From NCBI RefSeq assembly GCF_002013895.1, contig NZ_MAFQ01000018.1, positions 1-64,000 on the forward strand: DNA of 64,000 bases. Direction: 5' to 3'. The translations under genes and the position numbers were made by a program. Under the pieces are notes generated by a model, which saw nothing but the letters and a program-made list of their open reading frames with translations, searched no databases and was not told the DNA's origin. The first letter of the stretch is position 1. Every line of letters starts with the position of its first letter. Origin of the DNA: Mycobacteroides franklinii (GTDB lineage Bacteria > Actinomycetota > Actinomycetes > Mycobacteriales > Mycobacteriaceae). Below are positions 24,092-31,774 of this stretch, piece by piece.

Positions 24092-24798
24092 CCGGATCTG
24101 GTCGGCTTCGACTCGAGGACGCAGTCCCCACACACGGCCGAACGGTCGTCGGTGAGCTGGTAGATGAGGCAGCAGCTGCGTCGCCGGAAGTCCGGTCCCG
24201 CACGCAGCGCGCCACCATCGATACGGGGATCCCGGAGATAGGTGTTCGCGACCTCGCGGGCGGTATGGGTCAGGTCGGGTCGGGTCGCCGCGATGAGCTG
24301 CGCGGCACTGTTGGCGGCCGATCCGACGTTTCCCCACAGGACGCGCTCACTCACCCCGGTCTCGTCGAGTACGCACTGGGTGATCGATTCGATGGCAGGT
24401 CCGGGAGTGGCGGTGCCCTCCCCGTCGCGGTCGCTCGTGCCCTCTTCGAGCACGGACAGTGGAAAGGGGCCGCCTAGCTGGTCCTGCCACCACAGCTCGT
24501 TCAGCTCCTGCGAGATTCGCAGGTCACCGCATATCGCGGTGGCAATGGTCGGCGCGAGGATGCGGGCGATCACACCGAGATGAGCGACCGAGGCAGCTAC
24601 CCGAGGGTCGACCTCGGCGGGGTCTTTCGCGGCGCGAGCGGCGAGACTGCTGCGGATACCGTCGATGCGGTCCCCCAAAGAGCGTGATCCGTTGGCGAGT
24701 TCTACCAAGGGGCGCCAGGGCGGCAGCGGCGTCGTGTGGGCCGCATGTCTCTCGACGGCGAAGAAGGGGCCGAAGGCTGACTGTTCCACCGCGCTCAC
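24088..24798 (-). CDS. FhuF-like ferric siderophore reductase
   Basis: 236 aa from GTG. The C-terminal [2Fe-2S] motif is visible in RRRSCCLIYQLTDD and CGDCVL (C-C-x10-C-x2-C), which defines FhuF-type reductases that release iron from ferric siderophores in the cytoplasm. The N-terminal domain is helical (VAASVAHLGVIARILAPTIA, RISQELNELWWQDQLGGPFP). Single gene; no convincing full iron box upstream (only TTAGGTT at 24853). It adds to the iron-related genes of this part of the window. Confidence 0.82.
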   Translation of the reverse strand: MSAVEQSAFGPFFAVERHAAHTTPLPPWRPLVELANGSRSLGDRIDGIRSSLAARAAKDPAEVDPRVAASVAHLGVIARILAPTIATAICGDLRISQELNELWWQDQLGGPFPLSVLEEGTSDRDGEGTATPGPAIESITQCVLDETGVSERVLWGNVGSAANSAAQLIAATRPDLTHTAREVANTYLRDPRIDGGALRAGPDFRRRSCCLIYQLTDDRSAVCGDCVLESKPTRSG

Positions 24799-24908
24799 AG
24801 GGCGATGATGCCATCAGCACGATCAAGATCACGCGCGGGCGAGGCAATGCGATTAGGTTGTTTTGCGTCCGCTCCATTGATGGGCAGTGTGCGCGAAAGG
24901 TGTATTTG

Positions 24909-25355
24909 GTGGCTGAGCAGGTCGGGGACCTCACGACTGTCAATTTCGAATACCACTACTCATATCCGGCCCGCAAGGTGTGGTCGATACTTATCTCGCC
25001 ACAGTTGTTCGGGCAGTGGATAAAAGACTTTGAAACAACCAAATACGAGACGGGACTTACCTTTTCGTTCAGCGTCTTCCCGTTCATGGGTAGCGGGTTC
25101 ATCGGTGAGATCAACGGTAGCTTCACCGAGGTTGTCGACGAGGAGCTATTGGCCTACCGGATGACCACCCGTGACGGCGCGATCACCATCGACTCTCGCT
25201 GGACGTTGAGTCCGAACTCGGGCGGAACGCGACTGTTGGTCGACGCCACCGGGTACAACCCCGATGACCAGGACCAGATGCGATTCAGACAGTTGTGCCT
25301 TGTCGGGTGGCCGGCGGTACTGGAGCGGATCGACGAGCTTCTGCGCGAACGCTGA
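24909..25355 (+). CDS. SRPBCC-fold (START-like) protein
   Basis: 148 aa from GTG at 24909 with AAAGG eight bases upstream; the longer open frame overlaps the divergent FhuF gene and looks non-coding. SRPBCC features: FEYHYSYPARKVWSILISPQ, FGQWIKDFETTKYETG and RWTLSPNSGGTRLLVDATG, with a terminal helix LVGWPAVLERIDELL. These proteins hold hydrophobic ligands. No catalytic residues can be named. Confidence 0.75.
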   Translation: MAEQVGDLTTVNFEYHYSYPARKVWSILISPQLFGQWIKDFETTKYETGLTFSFSVFPFMGSGFIGEINGSFTEVVDEELLAYRMTTRDGAITIDSRWTLSPNSGGTRLLVDATGYNPDDQDQMRFRQLCLVGWPAVLERIDELLRER

Positions 25356-25382
25356 CCGCGCAGAAGCTCGCGACGTGACTCG

Positions 25383-25958
25383 TTACTCGATCACGCGAAC
25401 CAGGTACGGGGCCATGTCGTTGAAGCGCACCTGCGATACCTGCACCGCCGGCTCGGATGCTTCCAGCATGAGGTTGTTCCCCAGGAACATAGTCACGCTC
25501 TGGCTGCCGTCGGGACCATAGAAGATGAGATCACCCGGAAGCGCCTGCGCGGGAAGGATTTTCCTTCCCGCGTTGTACTGGTCGCCAGACCTGCGAGGCA
25601 GCTTGATACCGGCGGCGGCGTAGGAGTACACCATCAGGCCCGAAGCGTCGAATCCCGGAACCTTCGGCCTGGGTGCCGCCACCGGCGCGGGGATCAATCC
25701 GAGCAGGCTCGTGGTTGCGTCCGCCGCCGCAGGCGCGGCCGGTGTGGTGTCCGTGCTGGTGGTTGGGCCATCGGTGTTGCCGCCGCCATAGGTGAAGGGC
25801 ACACCGCGTTGAGACAGGCCCCGGGCGATCACCGCGTTGATGGCCTTCTGTGTGTCGACAGGACTCCGGTGGACGTCGGCGGAGGCCAATCCCGGGGTGA
25901 CGAGCAGGAGGGTGACGCCGAGGATGGCCGTGACTGCGGACCAGCAGGTGCGTTTCAT
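25383..25958 (-). CDS. ripD: RipD-like NlpC/P60 protein with inactive catalytic site
   Basis: 191 aa. Sec signal ending PGLASA. The NlpC/P60 domain covers about 85-190, but the catalytic Cys of FDCSGL is Ala (FDASGLMVYSY) and the His of HVGIYLG is Ser (SVTMFLGNNLML), exactly the substitutions known from M. tuberculosis RipD (Rv1566c), which binds but does not cut peptidoglycan. A linker rich in Thr, Ala and Pro precedes the domain. Expected role: secreted wall-binding protein. No operon partner. Confidence 0.8.
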   Translation of the reverse strand: MKRTCWSAVTAILGVTLLLVTPGLASADVHRSPVDTQKAINAVIARGLSQRGVPFTYGGGNTDGPTTSTDTTPAAPAAADATTSLLGLIPAPVAAPRPKVPGFDASGLMVYSYAAAGIKLPRRSGDQYNAGRKILPAQALPGDLIFYGPDGSQSVTMFLGNNLMLEASEPAVQVSQVRFNDMAPYLVRVIE

Positions 25959-26190
25959 TCGATTGTCGCTTCTCTCCGGCCGTTAATTCTGACTTCCGGG
26001 TGGTTCTGTCCGACCGGCGATGACCACCAAGATCCTTTCTACCGTCGACGGCCCGAAGATCCCAATTGGGTTCTGCGACATGGCCAATGAGTTGTCGTAC
26101 CGTGACCGAACGGTGACACTCCGAAGTTGGTGCGCAGACATGTCAACCCTTGTGCTCAACGTTTCTCGAGCGCCGTCGGCCCGCCGGTCG

Positions 26191-26196
26191 TAGGCT
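26191..26196 (+). promoter_or_regulatory. -10 element TAGGCT of a leaderless transcript
   Basis: TAGGCT, six bases, ATG at 26203. Confidence 0.6.
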
Positions 26197-26202
26197 GGCG
26201 CC

Positions 26203-26868
26203 ATGACCGATCACGACCGCCTTGCCACCCGTCGCGAGATTGCCGATGCACTCACGGGTGCCTTCGAACGGCGTCACGAAGTGCTTGACCTGATTGTCGA
26301 AGCCGATGACCGAAAGGGTGCCATCGATGCGATCGCCACCCTGCTGGGAACCTCGCATTTGGGCGGCGAAGCCGTCATGGGGATGTCGTTCGACAAGCTG
26401 ACCAAGGACGAGCGCCGTAAGAACGCCGCTGAGCTCGAGGACCTCAACAGCCAACTCACCTTCACGCTCATGGAGCGTCCCGCGAGCTCGGGAGACAGCC
26501 TCGAGTTACGACCGTTTTCCGGAAACTCCGATTCCGATATCTTCGCGGTGCGCACCGAAGAGATGGGTGAGGCGGGCGACGGATCCCGGGCACCGGCGGG
26601 CGTTCTGGAAGACGAGTTGCGGGCTGCGCTGGCGCGTATCGACGACGAAGAGGCGGCCTGGTTCGTCGCGGTGGAGGGGCCGAGCAAGGTGGGCCTGGTC
26701 TTCGGTGAGCTGGTCGACGGTGAGGTGAACGTCCGAATCTGGGTCCACCCGGACCATCGAAAGAAGGGTTACGGCACAGCAGCTTTGCGCAAATCACGAT
26801 CGGTGATGGCGGCCTACTTCCCCGCCGTTCCCATGGTGGTGCGGGCCCCGGGCGCTAATCCGTCCTGA
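26203..26868 (+). CDS. fusion of a GyrA-like helical segment with a GNAT domain
   Basis: 221 aa, leaderless ATG. Residues about 8-85 resemble the helical C-gate region of DNA gyrase subunit A: RREIADALTGAFERRHEVLD, LIVEADDRKGAIDAIATLLG, MGMSFDKLTKDERRKNAAEL align with the GyrA run of LALDxIDEVIALIRAS, the AQAILDM element and LTxLER. Residues about 95-221 form a GNAT acetyltransferase with the acetyl-CoA loop HPDHRKKGYGTAAL and a preceding beta strand VGLVFGELVDGEVNVRIWV. The combination is known in some actinobacteria but its job is not. Standing alone, it gives no context. Confidence 0.7.
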   Translation: MTDHDRLATRREIADALTGAFERRHEVLDLIVEADDRKGAIDAIATLLGTSHLGGEAVMGMSFDKLTKDERRKNAAELEDLNSQLTFTLMERPASSGDSLELRPFSGNSDSDIFAVRTEEMGEAGDGSRAPAGVLEDELRAALARIDDEEAAWFVAVEGPSKVGLVFGELVDGEVNVRIWVHPDHRKKGYGTAALRKSRSVMAAYFPAVPMVVRAPGANPS

Positions 26869-27016
26869 GATCTCGGGGCGCCTCGCACCCATCAAGGGCA
26901 TTAATCAATGTGCTTGATGCACTGATGAATTGGTGAGAATTCCCCGGCGACACGCCGCCGGTCTGCACCGCTTGGGGCGGTGGAACATCAGTGAAGTCCG
27001 CTACTGTTAGCGCGGT

Positions 27017-27448
27017 ATGAGCACATACGAGGAATCTCCCATGGGCATTCTGGTGTCTCAGATCTATCGACTGCTGTGGTCGCGGGCCTCGGTGATCGTG
27101 CGTGACTTCGGCGTATCGGTTCCGCAGATGGAATGTTTGGCCGTGCTGTCCGCGCAGCCGGGGATATCCAATGTGGAGATTGCCGCCGAACTTCGCATCA
27201 CTCCCCAGGCGGTGAGCCTGGTGCAGCGCTCGCTCGAAGAGGCGGGCCTGGTGCATCGTTCGCGCAGGCAGGCCGATGCCAGAGTGCTGACCACCGAGTT
27301 GACTGCCAAAGGGCGCAAGCTCTTCGAGCGCGCCGATGCCACACTGCGTGAGGACGACGAGGAAGTCCTCGCCAACATGACAGAGCGGGATCGTATCCAG
27401 CTGCGCAGACTGCTCGGCGGTGTGATCGAAACGATGTCGGCGAGGTAA
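27017..27448 (+). CDS. MarR family regulator
   Basis: 143 aa. Winged helix: FGVSVPQMECLAVLSAQPGI, SNVEIAAELRITPQAVSLVQ, then the wing SRRQADARVLTTELTAKGRK. A TGTTAG hexamer six bases before the ATG may be a weak leaderless -10. There is no obvious target operon; it lies upstream of furA-katG on the same strand, 150 bp away. Function inferred from fold only. Confidence 0.85.
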   Translation: MSTYEESPMGILVSQIYRLLWSRASVIVRDFGVSVPQMECLAVLSAQPGISNVEIAAELRITPQAVSLVQRSLEEAGLVHRSRRQADARVLTTELTAKGRKLFERADATLREDDEEVLANMTERDRIQLRRLLGGVIETMSAR

Positions 27449-27564
27449 CGTCTCCCGCCTATGAGTGCAAAAGCGCTCGGTGTCAACGCCATTGATGACC
27501 TTTGTCGGTTTCTTGATGCTGGCCGGACCGGTTTCTAACCCCGCACAACTGTTTTCCGCATTTC

Positions 27565-27594
27565 CTGGATTCATTCCAGATAATGGCGCATACT
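27565..27594 (+). promoter_or_regulatory. furA promoter and candidate FurA operator
   Basis: CATACT (27589-27594) lies six bases before the GTG at 27601, so furA is probably leaderless as in other mycobacteria. Just upstream, CTGGATTCATTCCAG (27565-27579) is an imperfect palindrome at the distance where FurA is known to bind its own promoter. Confidence 0.5.
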
Positions 27595-27600
27595 GACCTC

Positions 27601-28059
27601 GTGGCCTTCACATCGGATGAGTACGCAGCGCTGCTGCGGACAGCCGATCTGCGCGTGACCCGGCCCCGGGTCGCCGTGCTGGAAGCAGTGGAAACGAACC
27701 CGCACGCCGATACCGAGACCGTTTTCGGTGTCGTACGGTCCGGGCTGCCCGAGGTGTCGCGCCAGGCCGTTTACGACGTCTTGGCGGCGCTGACCTGTGC
27801 GGGCCTGGTACGCAAGATTCAGCCTTCCGGCTCCGTCGCACGGTACGAATCGCGGGTCGGCGATAACCATCACCACGCCGTATGTCGCTCCTGCGGTGTT
27901 ATCTCCGACGTCGACTGCGCTGTCGGCGCCACGCCGTGTCTCACACCCTCGGACTACAACGGTTTCGTCCTCGAAGAGGCCGAGGTCATCTATTGGGGCC
28001 TATGCCCCGACTGCGCTTCTCCGGGAGCGGCATCACGAGTTTCGGGATCACACACGTGA
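27601..28059 (+). CDS. furA: FurA, redox-sensing Fur family repressor
   Basis: 152 aa from the leaderless GTG; an ATG at 27583 is possible but less fitting. Winged helix at 10-80 (LLRTADLRVTRPRVAVLEAV, VSRQAVYDVLAALTCAGLV), then the metal/dimer domain with VGDNHHHAVCRSCG and the C-x2-C pair CRSC, as in mycobacterial FurA. It represses itself and katG and is released by oxidative stress. The stop is 36 bp before katG, the classic furA-katG unit. Confidence 0.95.
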   Translation: MAFTSDEYAALLRTADLRVTRPRVAVLEAVETNPHADTETVFGVVRSGLPEVSRQAVYDVLAALTCAGLVRKIQPSGSVARYESRVGDNHHHAVCRSCGVISDVDCAVGATPCLTPSDYNGFVLEEAEVIYWGLCPDCASPGAASRVSGSHT

Positions 28060-28095
28060 TCACAGCCCACATCACCCCCTCCCGAAAGGAATGTT

Positions 28096-30312
28096 GTGTC
28101 TCAAGAACACCCACCCATTGCAGAGGCAAATAGCCAACCCTCGAATGGTTGCCCCGTCGCCGGAGGTCGCCTGAACTACCCCGTCGAGGGCGGCAACGCC
28201 AATCGCGAATGGTGGCCCACCCAGCTCAACCTGCAAATCCTGAAGAAGAATCCTCCCGCCGCGAATCCTCTTGGTGAAGACTTCGACTACGCGAAGGCCG
28301 TGCAGACCATCGATGTCGACGAGCTCAAGGCCGATGTCGGGAAGGTGCTGACCGACTCGCAGGACTGGTGGCCCGCCGACTTCGGCAACTACGGGCCGAT
28401 GTTCATTCGCATGTCGTGGCATGCCGCGGGCACCTACCGTGTCGCCGATGGCCGCGGCGGCGCGGGCGCCGGCATGCAGCGGTTCGCACCGCTGAACAGC
28501 TGGCCCGACAACGTGCTGTTGGACCGCGCGCGCCGCCTGCTCTGGCCCGTCAAGAAGAAGTACGGAAACACGCTCTCCTGGGCCGATCTCATCGTCTTCG
28601 CGGGCAACCATGCCATGGACACCATGGGATTCAAGACCTTTGGCTTCGCATTTGGGCGCGAGGACCGCTGGGAGCCCGAGCAGGATGTCTACTGGGGCCC
28701 CGAGCACACCTGGCTGGGCGATGAGCGCTACACCGGTGACCGTGACCTGGAAAATCCGCTTGCCGCGGTACAGATGGGCTTGATCTACGTCAATCCCGAA
28801 GGCCCCAACGGCAATCCGGATCCGCTCGCCGCCGCGATCGATATCCGCGAGACCTTTGGCCGGATGGCGATGAACGACGAGGAAACCGCGGCGCTCATCG
28901 TGGGCGGCCACACCTTCGGCAAGACGCACGGTGCGGGCGATGCCGGTCTGGTCGGTCCCGATCCCGAGGCTGCCCCGCTGGAGCAGATGGGCATCGGCTG
29001 GAAGAGCTCGTTCGGCTCCGGTAAGGGCAATGACGCGATCGGCAGTGGACTGGAGGTTACCTGGACCCATACGCCGACCAAGTGGGACAACAGCTTCCTG
29101 GAGATTCTGTACGGCAACGAATGGGAGCTGACCAAGAGCCCCGCCGGGGCCCACCAGTGGAAGCCGAAGGACGGCGGCTGGGCCAACTCGGTGCCGATGG
29201 CTCAGGGCACCGGCAAGACGCATCCCTCGATGCTCACCACCGACCTGTCGATGCGCGTCGATCCGATCTACGCGGAGATCACCCGGCGCTGGCTCGATCA
29301 TCCCGAAGAGCTCGCCGATGCCTACGCAAAGGCCTGGTACAAACTGATCCACCGCGATCTGGGGCCGCTGTCGCGCTACCTCGGCCCGCTGGTGCCCAAG
29401 GAGACGCTGCTGTGGCAGGACGTCGTGCCCGCCTCGGAAACCAATATCGGGGCCGATGACATCGCCGAGCTGAAGGCGCAGATTCTCGCTTCCGGCCTTA
29501 CTGTGCCGCAGCTTGTTTCGACCGCGTGGAAAGCAGCGGCGTCGTACCGCAACAGCGACAAGCGCGGCGGTGCCAACGGCGGACGCATCCGGTTGCAACC
29601 GCAGGCCGGCTGGGAGTCCAACGAGCCCGATGAGCTCGCCCAGGTGATCCGCACACTGGAAGGTATCCAGGAGTCGTTCAACGCCGGCGGCAAGAACGTC
29701 TCGTTCGCCGACCTGGTCGTGCTCGGTGGAGCCGCCGCGGTCGAGAAGGCCGCCAAGGATGCCGGGTTCACTGTCACCGTTCCGTTCACGCCCGGCCGTG
29801 GCGATGCCACTCAGGAGCAGACCGACGTCGACTCGTTCTCCTACCTGGAGCCGACCGCCGATGGCTTCCGGAACTACCTCGGCAAGGGGGCGCAGATTCC
29901 GGCCGAGTACAAGCTGATCGACAAGGCCAACCTGTTGGCGCTTTCCCCGCCGGAACTGGCCGTCCTCGTCGGCGGTCTGCGCGTGCTGGGTGCCAACTAT
30001 CAGGGTTCCGAGCTCGGTGTGTTCACCGACAAGCCCGGAACATTGACCAACGACTTCTTTGTCAACCTGGTCGATATGGGCACGGAGTGGACACCGTCGT
30101 CTGCCGATGACGGCACGTACGTGGGCACCGATCGCGCCACCGGTGCGGCGAAGTGGACTGCCAGCCGGGTGGACCTGGTGTTCGGTGCGAACTCTGAACT
30201 GCGCGCTCTGGCAGAGGTTTATGCGCAGGACGACGCCAAGGAGAAGTTCGTCAAGGACTTCGTGGCGGCATGGGTCAAGGTGTCGAACAGCGATCGGTTC
30301 GACGTCCGCTGA
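28096..30312 (+). CDS. katG: catalase-peroxidase KatG
   Basis: 738 aa from GTG with GAAAGGA five bases upstream. Two peroxidase domains; the N-terminal one binds haem. Distal RMSWHAAGTYR carries Arg, Trp and His; proximal VGGHTFGKTHGAG carries the haem His; QMGLIYVNPEG gives the Tyr of the Met-Tyr-Trp adduct. It breaks down hydrogen peroxide and activates isoniazid. Ser317 in AIGSGLEVTW corresponds to M. tuberculosis Ser315, so the common resistance position is unaltered. Controlled by FurA; a strong terminator follows. Confidence 0.97.
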   Translation: MSQEHPPIAEANSQPSNGCPVAGGRLNYPVEGGNANREWWPTQLNLQILKKNPPAANPLGEDFDYAKAVQTIDVDELKADVGKVLTDSQDWWPADFGNYGPMFIRMSWHAAGTYRVADGRGGAGAGMQRFAPLNSWPDNVLLDRARRLLWPVKKKYGNTLSWADLIVFAGNHAMDTMGFKTFGFAFGREDRWEPEQDVYWGPEHTWLGDERYTGDRDLENPLAAVQMGLIYVNPEGPNGNPDPLAAAIDIRETFGRMAMNDEETAALIVGGHTFGKTHGAGDAGLVGPDPEAAPLEQMGIGWKSSFGSGKGNDAIGSGLEVTWTHTPTKWDNSFLEILYGNEWELTKSPAGAHQWKPKDGGWANSVPMAQGTGKTHPSMLTTDLSMRVDPIYAEITRRWLDHPEELADAYAKAWYKLIHRDLGPLSRYLGPLVPKETLLWQDVVPASETNIGADDIAELKAQILASGLTVPQLVSTAWKAAASYRNSDKRGGANGGRIRLQPQAGWESNEPDELAQVIRTLEGIQESFNAGGKNVSFADLVVLGGAAAVEKAAKDAGFTVTVPFTPGRGDATQEQTDVDSFSYLEPTADGFRNYLGKGAQIPAEYKLIDKANLLALSPPELAVLVGGLRVLGANYQGSELGVFTDKPGTLTNDFFVNLVDMGTEWTPSSADDGTYVGTDRATGAAKWTASRVDLVFGANSELRALAEVYAQDDAKEKFVKDFVAAWVKVSNSDRFDVR

Positions 30313-30336
30313 CAGCACGCCGTCACCGGACACGTG

Positions 30337-30366
30337 GATGGCCGGCTCCTTCGGGGGCCGGCCATC
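30337..30366. terminator. strong bidirectional terminator between katG and the barstar gene
   Basis: Thirteen base pairs (GATGGCCGGCTCC pairing with GGGGCCGGCCATC, one G-T) close on a TTCG tetraloop (C-TTCG-G). It starts 24 bp after the katG stop and ends 7 bp before the convergent barstar stop. Confidence 0.8.
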
Positions 30367-30373
30367 GCGTTGT

Positions 30374-30676
30374 CTACGCCGGGTCGGCGTCTTTCGTCGA
30401 GGTCCGCGACGTCAGCGACACCCCGGCTTCTTCGAAGATCTCCTCGACGGCTTCCCAGTCCTTCGTGCCGACCGCGGACCTGATGCGAGGGGCGTCCTGC
30501 AGTACAAACCGGAAGGGCTCGTCCTCGGGGGTGCCGAATCCGCCGCGTAGGCAGTCGACCAGCGCGTCGAGGTTGCTGCCGAAGTAACCGCCCGGCCCGT
30601 TCACCGCGCGCCCCAGCTCGGTGAAAAAGTCCGCCCGGGTGTGGACGCGGGAGCCATCGACGACATAGGTCTTCAT
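30374..30676 (-). CDS. barstar-like ribonuclease inhibitor
   Basis: 100 aa. Barstar fold: MKTYVVDGSRVHTRADFFTE, then GPGGYFGSNLDALVDCLRGG (the YFG-x-NLDAL-x-DCL helix that plugs barnase-type active sites) and FRFVLQDAPRI. Cytoplasmic. Its ATG overlaps the stop of the RNase gene as ATGA, so the two are made together and the protein most likely neutralises the RNase before export. Confidence 0.88.
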   Translation of the reverse strand: MKTYVVDGSRVHTRADFFTELGRAVNGPGGYFGSNLDALVDCLRGGFGTPEDEPFRFVLQDAPRIRSAVGTKDWEAVEEIFEEAGVSLTSRTSTKDADPA

Positions 30677-31056
30677 GCGCCTTCAACCTCACAGAATGAC
30701 TGGTAGTGATCGCCCGTGTAGTAGACGTGCGGTGGATCATTCAGCGGATTGCCGCCGGTGATGATGCGACGTGTGCCCCGCGTCTTACTGCCCGGCGTGC
30801 GGACCGTGTACTCGTGGTAGTACCCGCGGGGCTCCGAAGGGAGGACCCTCTCACGGTTCTGGAACTCGACGCCGTCATTGCGTGGATACGGAAACGGTCC
30901 CCCGGCATGGATCAGATCCACGGTGCCGGCAGCTTCCGACGGCAGCCGGGAGAGATTGCACTGGGCGATGGTCGCGCGCGCCGGCGACGGCTCGCTGCAA
31001 CCGATGAGTACTAGTGCGAGGAGCGCGGTACCCACCACACGCAAACGCGACGACAT
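30673..31056 (-). CDS. exported guanyl-specific RNase (N1/T1 family) lipoprotein
   Basis: 127 aa from ATG at 31056; ATGs at 31074 and 31080 would extend the signal. A signal peptide with lipobox LVLIGC predicts a lipid-anchored exported protein. The RNase N1/T1 core is intact: HAGGPFPYPRNDGVEF with NRE (catalytic Glu region), GYYHEYTVRTPG, RGTRRI (Arg) and GDHYQSF (His). Cleaves RNA after G by analogy. The partner barstar gene overlaps. It lies divergent from a TetR-crotonase operon across a palindrome. It may act as a secreted toxin or a nutrient RNase. Confidence 0.85.
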   Translation of the reverse strand: MSSRLRVVGTALLALVLIGCSEPSPARATIAQCNLSRLPSEAAGTVDLIHAGGPFPYPRNDGVEFQNRERVLPSEPRGYYHEYTVRTPGSKTRGTRRIITGGNPLNDPPHVYYTGDHYQSFCEVEGA

Positions 31057-31080
31057 GGCTCGACGGTACTGCATATCCAT

Positions 31081-31100
31081 AATAGAGCAACTGCTCTGTT
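31081..31100. promoter_or_regulatory. TetR-type operator between the RNase and TetR genes
   Basis: AATAGAGCA-AC-TGCTCTGTT: nine-base arms with one mismatch, centred 22 bp before the TetR GTG and covering the RNase promoter side. Likely the TetR binding site. Confidence 0.6.
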
Positions 31101-31111
31101 ACGGTGAGTCC

Positions 31112-31774
31112 GTGCCCAGGCCGCGCATCCACTCCGTCGATGATCTGCTCGATGCCACTGAACGCATCGCGGTGCAGGACGGTCCGGGGGCAGTGACGGT
31201 CCGCGCGGTATCCCAGGCGACCGGGGTCTCCAATGGCGCCATCTACCACGCCTTCGGATCCCGCGGAGGAATGGTCGGACGGGCCTGGTTGCGCGCCGCC
31301 CAGAGGTTTCTCGATATGCAACGCGCCGCCGTCGACGGGGCCTTCGATGCGGGTGAGTCGATTGCCGCCGCCGCGGTGAACGCCGTCGTAGCAGCCGCCG
31401 ACACTCCTGCGGTGTTCTCGGAGCGCTACCCCGACTCTTCCCGACTGGTGCTCAGCGTGCGACGAGAGGACGTACTCGGCTCGGACGTTCCCGAAGACGT
31501 CTCCCGTGCCATGGCGGCGGTCGACTCCGTGCTCGTCGGACTGTTCATTCGGCTGTCGCAAGCCTTATGGGATCGGGAGGACGGTCGCGCGGTACAGGTC
31601 ATCGAGGACTGCATCGTGGGATTGCCGAGCGGTCTGCTGCTGCGGGGGCGCCGTCCGCCCGACGCGGCCACGCGCTCTCGTCTCGAGGCTGCGGTACGCG
31701 CCATTCTTTCTCTGGACCCACCCCCGGCCAGCCCAAAAAGTAAGGGCGCCAATATGAAAGGAAGTATGCGATGA
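31112..31774 (+). CDS. TetR/AcrR family regulator
   Basis: 220 aa from GTG at 31112, just after the palindrome; longer frames run through it. HTH: IHSVDDLLDATERIAVQDGP, VTVRAVSQATGVSNGAIYHA, FGSRGGMVGRAWL. The C-terminal domain is helical. ATGA overlap with the crotonase gene makes a two-gene operon. Probably represses itself, the crotonase and perhaps the divergent RNase-barstar pair. Confidence 0.87.
   Translation: MPRPRIHSVDDLLDATERIAVQDGPGAVTVRAVSQATGVSNGAIYHAFGSRGGMVGRAWLRAAQRFLDMQRAAVDGAFDAGESIAAAAVNAVVAAADTPAVFSERYPDSSRLVLSVRREDVLGSDVPEDVSRAMAAVDSVLVGLFIRLSQALWDREDGRAVQVIEDCIVGLPSGLLLRGRRPPDAATRSRLEAAVRAILSLDPPPASPKSKGANMKGSMR

Noticed and set aside
24853..24872. TTAGGTT half-site near the FhuF-like gene as an iron box
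   Set aside because: Only the left half fits the 19-bp palindrome; the right half shows no match.
28072..30333. 753-codon open frame antisense to katG
   Set aside because: Mirror of a GC-rich coding strand; low-complexity Arg/Gly/Val-rich translation without domains, whereas katG is unmistakable.
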